Positions 54,790 to 64,000 of a stretch of DNA of 64,000 bases are shown here, piece after piece; the first letter of the stretch is position 1; each line of letters begins with the position of its first letter. Source of the DNA: Liolophura sinensis (taxonomy: Eukaryota > Mollusca > Polyplacophora > Chitonida > Chitonidae); contig NC_088297.1 in the NCBI RefSeq assembly GCF_032854445.1, forward strand, positions 15,243,335 through 15,307,334, in the 5' to 3' direction. The position numbers and the translations under genes were made by a program. Below the pieces are notes generated by a model. It was given only the letters and a program-made list of their open reading frames with translations. It ran no database searches and was not told the origin of the DNA.

Positions 54790-55385
54790 TAATTCTGCAT
54801 GTTCTGTTGATTTTAGGTGTCTTGAGGTTTCCTTGTGTGGATGGGTTACATCCTACTGGACAAAAATAATAAGGTTTCTTGAGGTTTCCTTGCGTGGTCA
54901 GGTTACATCCTACTGGACAAAAATAATAAGGTGTCTTGAGGTTTCCTTGCGTGGTCAGGTTACATCCTACTGGACAAAAATAATAAGGTGTCTTGAGGTT
55001 TCCTTGTGTGGATGGGATACATCCTACTGGACAAAAATAATAAGGTGTCTTGAGATTTCCTTGCGTGGTTGGGTTACATCCTACTGGACAAAAATAATAA
55101 GGTGTCTTGAGGTTTCCTTGCATGGTTTGGTTACATCTTACTGTACAAAAATAATAAGGTGTCTTGAGGTTTCCTTGCGTGTTTGGGTTACATCCTACTG
55201 GACAAAAATAATAAGGTGTCTTGAGATTTCCTTGCGTGGTTGGGTTACATCCTACTGGACAAAAATAATAAGGTGTCTTGAGGTTTCCTTGCGTGGTCAG
55301 GTTACATCCTACTGGACAAAAATAATAAGATGTCTTGAGGTTTCCTTGCGTGGATGGGTTACATCCTACTGGACAAATATAATAA
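54790..55385. repeat. 57-bp minisatellite, about 10.5 units
   Basis: Units of GGTGTCTTGAGGTTTCCTTG, CGTGGTCAGGTTACATCCTA, CTGGACAAAAATAATAA. The 57-bp period equals 19 codons, so one frame on each strand stays open for over 200 codons. The minus-strand frame (gene sense) has an ATG at 55393 and reads a 19-residue repeat with YYFCPVGCN. It lies in an intron, has no splice support, and is probably non-coding. Confidence 0.95.
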
Positions 55386-55566
55386 TTTATCATCTTTACT
55401 TCCCTCCAAAAATAGAATTTTTGGAGGCAAACTTTAAAGTCTGCCTATAGTTTACATAGCACTCTTTCAAGTGATATTAGATGAAAATCCAGTAACTTGA
55501 CGTACTTTTTTTTAATAAAACAATCAGTAACAATACTATCTCTCATTCATCACTATGGTAACTGAC

Positions 55567-55695
55567 CTGTGCCCAATCCAAGATCAGAAATGTCTGGGAG
55601 GGCAGGCTGACGACTGAAGTCTGGGATGAGTGACAGCGGCCTCTTGTCATTCGTGCCATTCTCATCAACTTCTGCAGGGGAGCCCAGTGAAGCCA
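55567..55695 (-). CDS. Large gene exon (residues 148-189)
   Basis: Encodes ASLGSPAEVDENGTNDKRPL then SLIPDFSRQPALPDISDLGL. Phase 1 both sides, acceptor TTATGTCACAG, donor ACAG|GTCAGT. Another frame is also open, but only this one joins its neighbours. Confidence 0.85.
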
Positions 55696-55759
55696 CTGTG
55701 ACATAAAAAATAACAGACAATTGTAGATCTCATGTATATTCTTCATTGTTTTCTTGGAC

Positions 55760-57240
55760 AGATATGAGTAGTGCTAAAGGAATTACATTTGCCTCAAAAA
55801 TAAGGACATGCACATGTGGGTTGTTCAAATCGTTAGATGATTAACCATGTAAGAAATGAGAAACTATGTACCCTTGCCATGCTAACTCTTCAACTTTATC
55901 ATCGCCTCAGCAAACCAAAATGTTAAAACATTCCAAGAAAGCCAAGGGGGGCGTAGAGAAATAAATGATGCCGCTTTATGAAGCTTGCATCTTTAGTGAC
56001 ACAAACAAATCATTTTACTATCATTTTCACAATAATTGTACGCTTGAATTTGACTGAAATATTTAGTTTTAGAGATCAAAAATGTTGAAGATTTATTGAC
56101 CGTGTACCTGTTACTGTAATTTTTCAACCATTCGCATGTTTGGAAGGTGTTTATTAAAGAGCTATTCTGAAAGCATTATTCTGTGTTGACACTGGTCAAT
56201 AAAACCATTGTAGTTTTGTCTCCAAAAATCAAATTAAAAATTAGCATCAATTATGCTGAAAGTTGCTCTTTCAGATGTGAAATGGTTAAGGAATTAGTGT
56301 ATACATATATTGGTTATAAGAACTGACCAGGTGTCCTCTAAGTTCAGGGCGAAATAAAGCTTTTTTAATTTAGGCACCTTTTAATAGTCTAATTTCAGAA
56401 AAAAACTTGGGCCTATTTACAAAAATGAACTCAATGCCTTAAATTGCAACTTTCATTGTCAAAATTGCTTAACTGTTATATGAACCACAAGCAGCTCTTT
56501 TACATGTAGTCATTGTGGGTGCCTCTTTGTCTATACTGTAATTCTTCAACCATTTTGCATGCTGGTAAGGTGTTTACTCAAGCATATTTGGAAGACCTTA
56601 TTCGGTGTTGACTGACAAAATTACAATTCTTGTATATGTGAAGTCCTGAATCTGGCCAATCTTATGTAATTTTGTCTCCAAAATCAAATACGAAATGTGC
56701 ATATTTTGCACTTAAAGCTGCTCTTTCATAGGAAAAAAGGTTGAGGCATTTTTGTCCGCCTATGTTGATCGTTCAAATTTTTGACATATCCCACTGATCA
56801 CCAACACTCGTCCTTCTCTTATAGAGAACCCTTAGTGTAAGATGACATCAAACTTTTACAAGATGCCCTGGTTACTGCAAATTTGCACTTGTTTACTGTA
56901 AATCTTCAACATTTTCAACCACTAAAGCACTATTTTCAGTGGTATTTATGCATTGTGAATTATTGTGAAAAAGTAACCTTGAAAATGATTTGTTTGAATC
57001 ATTAAAGATGCAAGCTTTAAACAACTGTGTAAATCATTTCTCTATAACCCATATAGTTCTCCCAGAATGTTTTAAAAGATTGGTTGAAGAGGCACTTGAA
57101 AACGTTGAAGAATTAAGGTAAAATTACATGAAACATGACATTTGTACATAAAGATATTCTGCACAGAACCACTTTGTTTTTAACCAACAAACAATTTAGA
57201 TGCCCCTGTTAGAATTTGTCCCACAGTGCAATAATCCAGC
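55760..57240 (-). other. Intron with internal diffuse repeats
   Basis: Three diverged copies of a ~200-base segment (CTGTAATTCTTCAACCATTT, GCATGTTGGAAGGTGTTTA-like, TATTCTGTGTTGAC, TTTTGTCTCCAAAATCAAA) occur near 56110-56300, 56520-56750 and, reversed, 56890-57110. A related copy is at 15535-15740. This is an old dispersed repeat, no exon. Confidence 0.5.
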
Positions 57241-57275
57241 TTTTAAAGCGCTAATTGTGAAGTTTCACGAATTAC

Positions 57276-57418
57276 TTTGTTTGGCGAGTTCTTGGAATTC
57301 CCTTCGAAACCTGGAACTCCAATTTCGGGGATCCTTTCCCTCCATCAAGTTGCCAGGCCGATCACGCTTATAGTAGGTGAACCCTCCTCCAGTCTTCGCA
57401 ACCTTGTCCATGTGATAA
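57276..57418 (-). CDS. Large gene exon (residues 100-146)
   Basis: Encodes YHMDKVAKTGGGFTYYKRDR and PGNLMEGKDPRNWSSRFRRE, then FQELAKQ. Phase 2 in, phase 1 out, acceptor GGCGGTTTCAG, donor CAAA|GTAATT. Basic and aromatic. Confidence 0.88.
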
Positions 57419-57440
57419 CTGAAACCGCCAGATAACCAAC

Positions 57441-57665
57441 TGATTGATTGATTGATTGATTGATTTTTTAACTCCATACTCAGAAATTTTTCACTTAATG
57501 CGCGATAGTAGCCAGTGAGAAAACTGCTGACCTTTGGCAAGTGACTAACTTTCTGACATGTGACATACTGATACAGGTATGTAAGTGGAAAAACCACTGA
57601 ACTTTGGCAAGAAGCTGACGAACTTTATCACATGTGATGTACAAATATGCACATCGCATTGGATG
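57441..57665 (-). repeat. Repeat family B copy with (TTGA)n end
   Basis: GATTGATTGATTGATTGATT, AACTCCATACTCAGAAATTT and CTGACCTTTGGCAAGTGACT, with a second ACTTTGGCAAGAAGCTGACG unit. Confidence 0.6.
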
Positions 57666-57667
57666 AG

Positions 57668-57730
57668 GACAGAAAAATTGTTAAGTATGACGTTAGACCC
57701 CAAGCACTCACTCACTCACTCACTTACTCG
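57668..57730 (-). repeat. Repeat family C terminus
   Basis: AAAATTGTTAAGTATGACGT and TAGACCCCAAGCACTCACTC, identical in layout to the end at 19450-19506. Confidence 0.8.
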
Positions 57731-57859
57731 GAAGAAGACAATTACAGGTGGTCTTCAATAAACCGTAGACAGCTCAAATGACCATGTGAACATCGTCCAT
57801 GTGCTGACCGTAACAACCAAAAATTTTCACTTGGACTAAATAGCCAGATTGCACATTTT

Positions 57860-58115
57860 TTTTTAATCGATTGCTTTTCATACTCAAGGATCTTTCAGTC
57901 CGTTATAAGATGGGTGTGAGTTTTATGGGTGGAGGAAATTTGAGACAACCCATGACTTTGGCGGGTTAATGACAAATTCTCCCATATGTGAGGCACACAT
58001 CTGCACACTGTATCGGTTTAAAACTTGTGGTCTTCAACAAACCAGACGAGCATTGTCACTGAACCAGTCAGATGTCAACACCTGCACAATAATTAAATTG
58101 GTCTTCAGGTCAAAG
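57860..58115 (+). repeat. Repeat family B copy
   Basis: TTTTCATACTCAAGGATCTT, ATAAGATGGGTGTGAGTTTT, CCCATGACTTTGGCGGGTTA, and the CTTGTGGTCTTCAACAAACC tail. Confidence 0.65.
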
Positions 58116-58263
58116 CTAATGGTCTAACATTTGAATTTCGTCACAATATTGAATGAATTCACTTTGAGGCAGTCCTTGGTATGTGTGCTTCATGTAACGT
58201 CACACTCCTATCACAGTCTAGATCAGATTTAGTCTGTTCAAAAGACTAATAGGTAACTCATTT

Positions 58264-58265
<2 letters not shown>

Positions 58266-58315
<50 letters not shown>
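58266..58315. repeat. (TA)n microsatellite
   Basis: About 43 bases of TA after an (ACAT) lead. Confidence 0.95.
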
Positions 58316-58316
<1 letters not shown>

Positions 58317-58319
58317 CAG

Positions 58320-60064
58320 ACAGCTCTTGTACACTTACTGTCGAATGGCAGCCTTGTTACATCCTCGGCACTGGCCAGACCATGCACATATAGCTGATGT
58401 ATAGCTACAGTGGGATAACAGATGGCACTTGTATACTTACTTTGACATGGCAGTCTTGTTACATCCTCAACACTGGTGAGGCCAGCTTGTGTATAGCTAC
58501 TTTGTGATAACAGATGGCACTTGTATACTTACTGTGGCATGGCAGTCTTGTTACATCCTCGGCACTGGTGAGGCCAGCTTGTGTATAGCTACTTTGTGAT
58601 AACAGATGGCACTTGTATACTTACTGTGGCATGGCAGTCTTGTTACATCCTCGGCACTGGTGAGGCCAGCTTGTGTATAGCTACTTTGTGATAACAGATG
58701 GCACTTGTATACTTACTGTAGCATGGCAGTCTTGTTACATCCTCAACACTGGTGAGGCCAGCTTGTGTATAGCTACTTTGTGATAACAGATGGCACTTGT
58801 ATACTTACTGTGGCATGGCAGTCTTGTTACATCCTCGGCACTGGTGAGGCCATGCACGTACAGCCTGTGTATAGCTACAGTGGGATAACAGATGGCACTT
58901 GTATACTTACTGTAGCATGGCAGTCTTGTTACATCCTCAACACTGGTGAGGCCAGCTTGTGTATAGCTACTTTGTGATAACAGATGGCACTTGTATACTT
59001 ACTGTGGCATGGCAGTCTTGTTACATCCTCGGCACTGGTGAGGCCAGCTTGTGTATAGCTACTTTGTGATAACAGATGGCACTTGTATACTTACTGTGGC
59101 ATGGCAGTCTTGTTACATCCTCGGCACTGGTGAGGCCAGCTTGTGTATAGCTACTTTGTGATAACAGATGGCACTTGTATACTTACTGTAGCATGGCAGT
59201 CTTGTTACATCCTCAGCACTGGTGAGGCCAGCTTGTGTATAGCTACTTTGTGATAACAGATGGCACTTGTATACTTACTGTGGCATGGCAGTCTTGTTAC
59301 ATCCTCAACACTGGCGAGGCCAGCTTGTGTATAGCTACTTTGTGATAACAGATGGCACTTGTATACTTACTGTGGCATGGCAGTCTTGTTACATCCTCGG
59401 CACTGGTGAGGCCATGCACGTACAGCCTGTGTATAGCTACAGTGGGATAACAGATGGCACTTGTATACTTACTGTGGCATGGCAGTCTTGTTACATCCTC
59501 GACAGTGGCCAGACCATGCACATACAGCTTGTGTATAGCTACAGTAGGATAACAGATGGCACTTGTGTACTTACTGTGGCATGGCAGTCTTGTTACATCC
59601 TCAACACTGGCGAGGCCAGCTTGTGTATAGCTACTTTGTGATAACAGATGGCACTTGTATACTTACTGTGGCATGGCAGTCTTGTTACATCCTCGGCACT
59701 GGTGAGGCCATGCACGTACAGCCTGTGTATAGCTACAGTGGGATAACAGATGGCACTTGTATACTTACTGTGGCATGGCAGTCTTGTTACATCCTCGACA
59801 GTGGCCAGACCATGCACATACAGCTTGTGTATAGCTACAGTAGGATAACAGATGGCACTTGTGTACTTACTGTGGCATGGCAGTCTTGTTACATCCTCAA
59901 CACTGGCGAGGCCAGCTTGTGTATAGCTACTTTGTGATAACAGATGGCACTTGTATACTTACTGTGGCATGGCAGTCTTGTTACATCCTCGGCACTGGTG
60001 AGGCCATGCACGTACAGCCTGTGTATAGCTACAGTGGGATAACAGATGGCACTTGTATACTTAC
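58320..60064 (-). repeat. 92-104-bp tandem array derived from an exon end and its splice donor
   Basis: About 18 units. On the minus strand each carries GAGGATGTAACAAGACTGCC, then ATGCCACA|GTAAGTATACAAG. That is nearly the last 28 bases of the adjacent exon (ATGGATGTGACAAGGCTGCC ATGCCACA) plus its donor and the first intron bases. Unit length is 92, or 102-104 when a CATGCACGTACAGC insert is present. At the gene-proximal end (59267-60062) a 296-bp trimer (92+102+102) repeats almost perfectly. So the array was built first from single units and then from trimers. Open frames within it are by-products. Confidence 0.95.
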
Positions 60065-60283
60065 TGTGGCATGGCAGCCTTGTCACATCCATAGCACAGG
60101 CCAGATCGGATACAGCCCGTGCACAGATTGGGGGTATGGTACTGTTGCTCACGGCGATCCAGCGCAGATAGCAGACGCTCATGAAGCATGCACGCCTTAA
60201 GGATTGGCAGGAAGAGCTTATTACCAGCGAGAAACTCATGTCGGAGAAAGGAGAGAGAGGCCACGTCAGGCAGACATCGTAAG
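60065..60283 (-). CDS. Large gene exon with four-cysteine cluster (residues 27-98)
   Basis: 72 codons, phase 2 in, phase 2 out, acceptor TTTTTCCACAG, donor CACA|GTAAGT. A helical start (LRCLPDVASLSFLRHEFLAG) is followed by KACMLHERLLSALDRREQQY, then NLCTGCIRSGLCYGCDKAA. The C80-x2-C83-x5-C89-x2-C92 spacing could bind zinc or, less likely, an iron-sulfur cluster. Its 3' end is the seed of the intronic tandem array. Confidence 0.92.
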
Positions 60284-60295
60284 CTGTGGAAAAAT

Positions 60296-60402
60296 GATTT
60301 ATTTATTTATTTATTTGAGAGTTGATCAAAGCCATACTCAAGAACTTCTCACTTATGTTGGTCAGTTTTATGGCAGAGGAAACCCGACTGTCTGGTAGCC
60401 CT
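60296..60402 (-). mobile_element. Degenerate tRNA-derived SINE or family B end
   Basis: TTTATTTATTTATTTATTTG tail, CCATACTCAAGAACTTCTCA, and GGCAGAGGAAACCCGACTGT. Confidence 0.6.
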
Positions 60403-60409
60403 ATACACT

Positions 60410-60735
60410 ATGTGTTATACAGTCGATTTCCTGCATCTTTTGTAGCTTAACGTGAACACTATCTACCCCTCATCAACAGCAGCATTGGCCCAAGATACCG
60501 TCTATACAACCATCAAAAATCTGGAGCTGGAGCAGACCTACACAGGTAAGACGTCGATCACTGCCCATTTTTCACATCAGATTGAAGCTTCAAGCTGATG
60601 TTTTGAAACAGTGAAATCTCCAACTTGTACCAACCTTGTAAAACTTTAACCTACCTACAACTATTTTTTTTTTATTGATTCAACAGGTTCTTATGACTGC
60701 ATAGTGGAACTTGATGGCAGTCAGAATATGACTTC
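60410..60735 (-). other. Intron, no element recognised
   Basis: About 325 bases without repeat or exon evidence. Confidence 0.4.
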
Positions 60736-60736
60736 C

Positions 60737-61470
60737 CACCCAACCACATGCTGACATCAAACACTGACACCTCATCAAGTCACAGTATACTGAGACTGCA
60801 TTTGACTTTCCACCCAACCACATGCTGACATCAAACATGGATACCCCATCCAGTCAAGGTAAACTGATACTGCATTTGACTTTCCACCCAACCACATGCT
60901 GATATCAACCACGGAAACCCCATTCAGTCGCGGTATACTGATACTGCATTTGACTTTCCACCCAACCACATGCTGACATCAACCATGGAAACCCCATTCA
61001 GTCACAGTATACTGATACTGCATTTGACTTTCCACCCAACCACATGCTGACATCAACCATGGAAACCCCATTCAGTCGTGGTATACTGATACTGCATTTG
61101 ACTTTCCACCCAACCACATGCTGACATCAACCATGGAAACCCCATTCAGTCACAGTATACTGATACTGCATTTGACTTTCCACCCAACCACATGCTGACA
61201 TCAACCATGGAAACCCCATTCAGTTGCGGTATACTGACACTGCATTTGACTTTCCACCCAACCACATGCTGACATCAACCATGGAAACCCCATTCAGTCA
61301 CAGTATACTGATACTGCATTTGACTTTCCACCCAACCACATGCTGACATCAACCATGGAAACCCCATTCAGTCACGGTATACTGATACTGCATTTGACTT
61401 CCCATCCAAGTACATGCTGACTCCAAACACTGACATTCCATCCATCCAGTCATGGTATACTGATACTGGG
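60737..61470. repeat. 74-bp minisatellite, about 10 units
   Basis: Units of GACTTTCCACCCAACCACAT, GCTGACATCAACCATGGAAA, CCCCATTCAGTCACAGTATA, and CTGATACTGCATTT. Alternate units differ (GTCACAG vs GTCGTGG or GTTGCGG), hinting at a 148-bp higher-order period. Confidence 0.95.
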
Positions 61471-61474
61471 TATA

Positions 61475-63172
61475 ACTTCACACCCAACCACATGCTGACA
61501 CGAAACACTGACACCTCATCCAGTCAAAAAACATGATCCCCTGGCTGCCAGTCACAGTACGCTTACACCAACCACTCACACCTCATCCAGTCACACTTTA
61601 CACATACCAAACGCGATCCCCTGGCTGCCAGTCACAGTATGCTTACACCAACCACTGACACCTCATCCAGTCACATTATACACATACCAAACATGATCCC
61701 TTGGCTGCCAGTTACAGTATGCTTACACCAACCACTCACACCTCATCCAGTCACACTTTACACATACCAAACTTGATCCCCTGGCTGCCAGTCACAGTAT
61801 GCTTACACCAACCACTCACACCTCATCCAGTCACACTATACACATACCAAACGTGATCCCCTGGCTGCCAGTCACAGTACGCTTACACCAACCACTGACA
61901 GCTCATCCAGTCACACTTTACACATACCAAACATGATCCCTTGGCTGCCAGTCACAGTACGCTTACACCAACCACTAACACCTCATCCAGTCACACTATA
62001 CACATACCAAACATGATCCCTTGGCTGCCAGTCACAGTATGCTTACACCAACCACTAACACCTCATCCAGTCACACTATACACATACCAAACGTGATCCC
62101 CTGGCTGCCAGTCACAGTACGCTTACACCAACTACTCACACCTCATTCAGTCACACTATACACATACCAAACGTGATCTCCTGGCTGCCAGTCACAGTAA
62201 GCTTACACCAACCACTGACACCTCATCCAGTCACACTATACACATACCAAACGTGATCTCCTGGTTGCCAGTCACAGTATGCTTACACCAACCACTAACA
62301 CCACATCCAGTCACACTTTACACATACCAAGCATGATCCCCTGGTTGCCAGTCACAGTATGCTTACACAAACCACTGACACATTATCCAGTCACACTTTA
62401 CACATACCAAACATGATCCCCTGGCTACCAGTCACAGTATGCTTACACCAACCACTCACACCTCATCCAGTCACACTATACACACACCAAACGTGATTTC
62501 CTGGCTGCCAGTCACAGTATGCTTACACCAACCACTCACACCTCATCCAGTCACATTATACACATACCAAACGTGATCTCCTGGCTGCCAGTCACAGTAT
62601 GCTTACACCAACCACTCACACCTCATCCAGTCACATTATACACATACCAAACGTGATCTCCTGGCTTCCAGTCACAGTATGCTTACACCAACCACTCACA
62701 CCTCATCCAGTCACACTATACACATACCAAACATGATCTCCTGGCTGCCAGTCACAGTATGCTTACACCAACCACTCACACCTCATCCAGTCATACTATA
62801 CACACACCAAACATGATTCCCTGGCTGCCAGTCACAGTATGCTTACACCAACCACTGACACATCATCCAGTCACACTTTATACATACCAAACTTGATCCC
62901 CTGGCTGCCAGTCACAGTATGCTTACACCAACCACTGACACATCATCCAGTCACACTTTACACACACCAAACATGATCCCCCTGACTGCCAGTCACAGTA
63001 TGCTTACACCAACCACTGACACATCATCCAGTCACACTTTACACATACCAAACGTGATCCCCTGGCTGCCAGTCACAGTATGCTTACACCAACCACTGAC
63101 ACATCATCCAGTCACACTTTACACACACCAAACGTGATCCCCTGGCTGCCAGTCAGATTATGCTTACACCAA
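61475..63172. repeat. 80-bp minisatellite, about 21 units
   Basis: Units of CTGGCTGCCAGTCACAGTAT, GCTTACACCAACCACTCACA, CCTCATCCAGTCACACTATA, and CACATACCAAACGTGATCCC. It joins the 74-bp array through a hybrid zone at about 61430-61540, where CACATGCTGACACGAAACAC and ACACCTCATCCAGTCA occur together. Confidence 0.95.
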
Positions 63173-63229
63173 ACATGAGATCAATACTAATTAGTAAAAC
63201 TGATATTTCTTCATCAAAACATTACCTAC

Positions 63230-63267
63230 CTTTCAGCAATGAAAGAGACATCTTCAACATCAGCTGT
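63230..63267 (-). CDS. Large gene exon (residues 14-25)
   Basis: Encodes TADVEDVSFIAE. Phase 0 in, phase 2 out, acceptor CTTCTTACAG, donor AAAG|GTAGGT. Confidence 0.8.
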
Positions 63268-63279
63268 CTGTAAGAAGAC

Positions 63280-63710
63280 AAAATAACATTAGAAACAACA
63301 CGTTATATATAATTAAACCAGAAATTGTATCAGTTTTGTAACAGTTCAATTTTGAAATGGAAGTACTGGTAATTCATTATTTTCTTCCTCATGTAAATCA
63401 CATCTAATATTATGATACTGGTACCTACTGTGTTTTCATGCCAGATACAATCTGCCACTGTTAAACATTTGAAATGCTGTGTACACTATGCCACACTGAA
63501 CGACAAAAGGCTTGCAAGGCGATAGGCCTATGTAATTGCGTAAACCACATCAAAATTTAAACATTTTACAGTTCTGAGGATCCTAATTCAGCGAACCAAA
63601 TGACCTCTTTCCTTATTTAACATTCCAACATTTACCGTGTCTACTGCCCGATTGAACCTCAGGAACATAAGATATGGAGGTAGTAAATTCAACGTTGTGG
63701 AATTATGCAG
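63280..63710 (-). other. Intron, no element recognised
   Basis: AT-rich, one false micro-exon-like site (see rejected). Confidence 0.4.
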
Positions 63711-63717
63711 ATCCTAC

Positions 63718-63758
63718 CTGTTCCACAAAGAAATTGTAGCCCAGGCTAATTTGACAAA
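63718..63758 (-). CDS. Large gene, most 5' exon seen (residues 1-13)
   Basis: Encodes CQISLGYNFFVEQ. Phase 1 in, phase 0 out, acceptor ACATTTCAAAG, donor CAG|GTAGGA. Phase 1 in means that at least one more coding exon lies to the right of the window or in its last 240 bases, where none is visible. Confidence 0.75.
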
Positions 63759-63865
63759 CTTTGAAATGTAAGGACAAACACATGTAGTTACAATCAACAA
63801 TAGCCTATGGTGGATTTGGGCAACAACAACTTGGAATGGCAGGACCAAAAGAACTTGAGTCTTTA

Positions 63866-63892
63866 TAGATATATATATATAAATATATAAAT

Positions 63893-63944
<52 letters not shown>
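63866..63944. repeat. (TA)n microsatellite
   Basis: About 75 bases of TA with AAATTAAA interruptions. Confidence 0.95.
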
Positions 63945-63946
<2 letters not shown>

Positions 63947-64000
63947 CCTATATATAATTCTGATATTAGCTGTACATAGCACGAAGTTCATCGGTATATA

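Larger units (their letters stand above)
9659..63758 (-). other. Large minus-strand gene: 39 traced exons, EF-hand protein of unknown function (5' end missing)
   Basis: I traced this gene by reading each candidate exon on the minus strand, requiring AG before and GT after, and checking that phases join. All 39 exons connect without a phase conflict and give 1824 residues (numbered here from the first full codon at the right edge). Visible features in order are: a C-x2-C-x5-C-x2-C cluster (80-92), DSG-type motifs (235, 362, 495), a helical acidic/aromatic segment (506-552), three ~48-residue repeats (554-693), a basic cluster (772-785), a Cys/His group (1068-1083), Pro-rich linkers (1189-1272), a segment with DPLDFLAKYCII (about 1334-1345), charged helices (1439-1660), and an EF-hand (1787-1798) near the C-terminus. 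The overall composition, rich in Ser, Pro, Lys and Glu, suggests a scaffold-like intracellular protein with no signal peptide or membrane segment in the visible part. I do not recognise an orthologue. Extra in-frame cassette exons could have been missed. Confidence 0.8.

Noticed and set aside
58765-60200. Plus-strand frames with TVAWQSCYIL repeats and minus-strand HGL...EDVTRLPCHS frames
   Set aside because: They fall inside the splice-junction-derived array. The minus frame differs from the true exon's frame.
63628-63636. Eight-base micro-exon candidate between CGGGCAG and GTAAAT
   Set aside because: Its length would break the phase between the two flanking exons, which join in frame directly.

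Overview
The window is animal genomic DNA, AT-rich and intron-rich, and looks lophotrochozoan, most probably mollusc. The evidence is GT-AG introns of 0.1-8 kb, a CpG-rich promoter, many minisatellite arrays, and about 28 copies of one tRNA-derived SINE whose tail reads AAATAAATAA. I recognise that SINE from general knowledge of mollusc and related genomes. No search was run, so the taxon is an inference.

Layout. Positions 1-473 hold the 3' end of a plus-strand gene: two exon parts, a stop, and polyadenylation signals. A CpG-rich block (about 1020-1990) contains the start exon (1516-1669) and promoter of a minus-strand gene that runs off the left edge. Positions 2.0-9.6 kb are intergenic and hold several tandem arrays. 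From 63758 down to 9659, on the minus strand, lies one very large gene. I traced 39 exons by reading GT-AG sites and matching reading phase. Together they give 5477 nt and 1824 codons followed by a stop, with no phase conflict across 38 junctions. Its 5' end lies beyond the right edge.

The encoded protein is long, Ser/Pro/Lys-rich and largely disordered-looking. Near the N-terminal side of the visible part it has a four-cysteine CxxC-x5-CxxC knuckle. It also has DSG phosphodegron-like motifs, a 1.64-kb exon with three ~48-residue repeats and a basic cluster, helical segments, and a C-terminal EF-hand. I do not recognise an orthologue and give no symbol.

The introns carry most of the other content. 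There are SINEs on both strands, two further dispersed repeat families, and a long-armed foldback element. There is also a 1326-bp Mutator-like (MULE) deletion derivative with a FLYWCH-type ORF, terminal inverted repeats and an 8-bp target duplication. At least a dozen tandem arrays are present. The most striking (58320-60064) repeats the end of the adjacent coding exon together with its 5' splice site, about 18 times inside the following intron.
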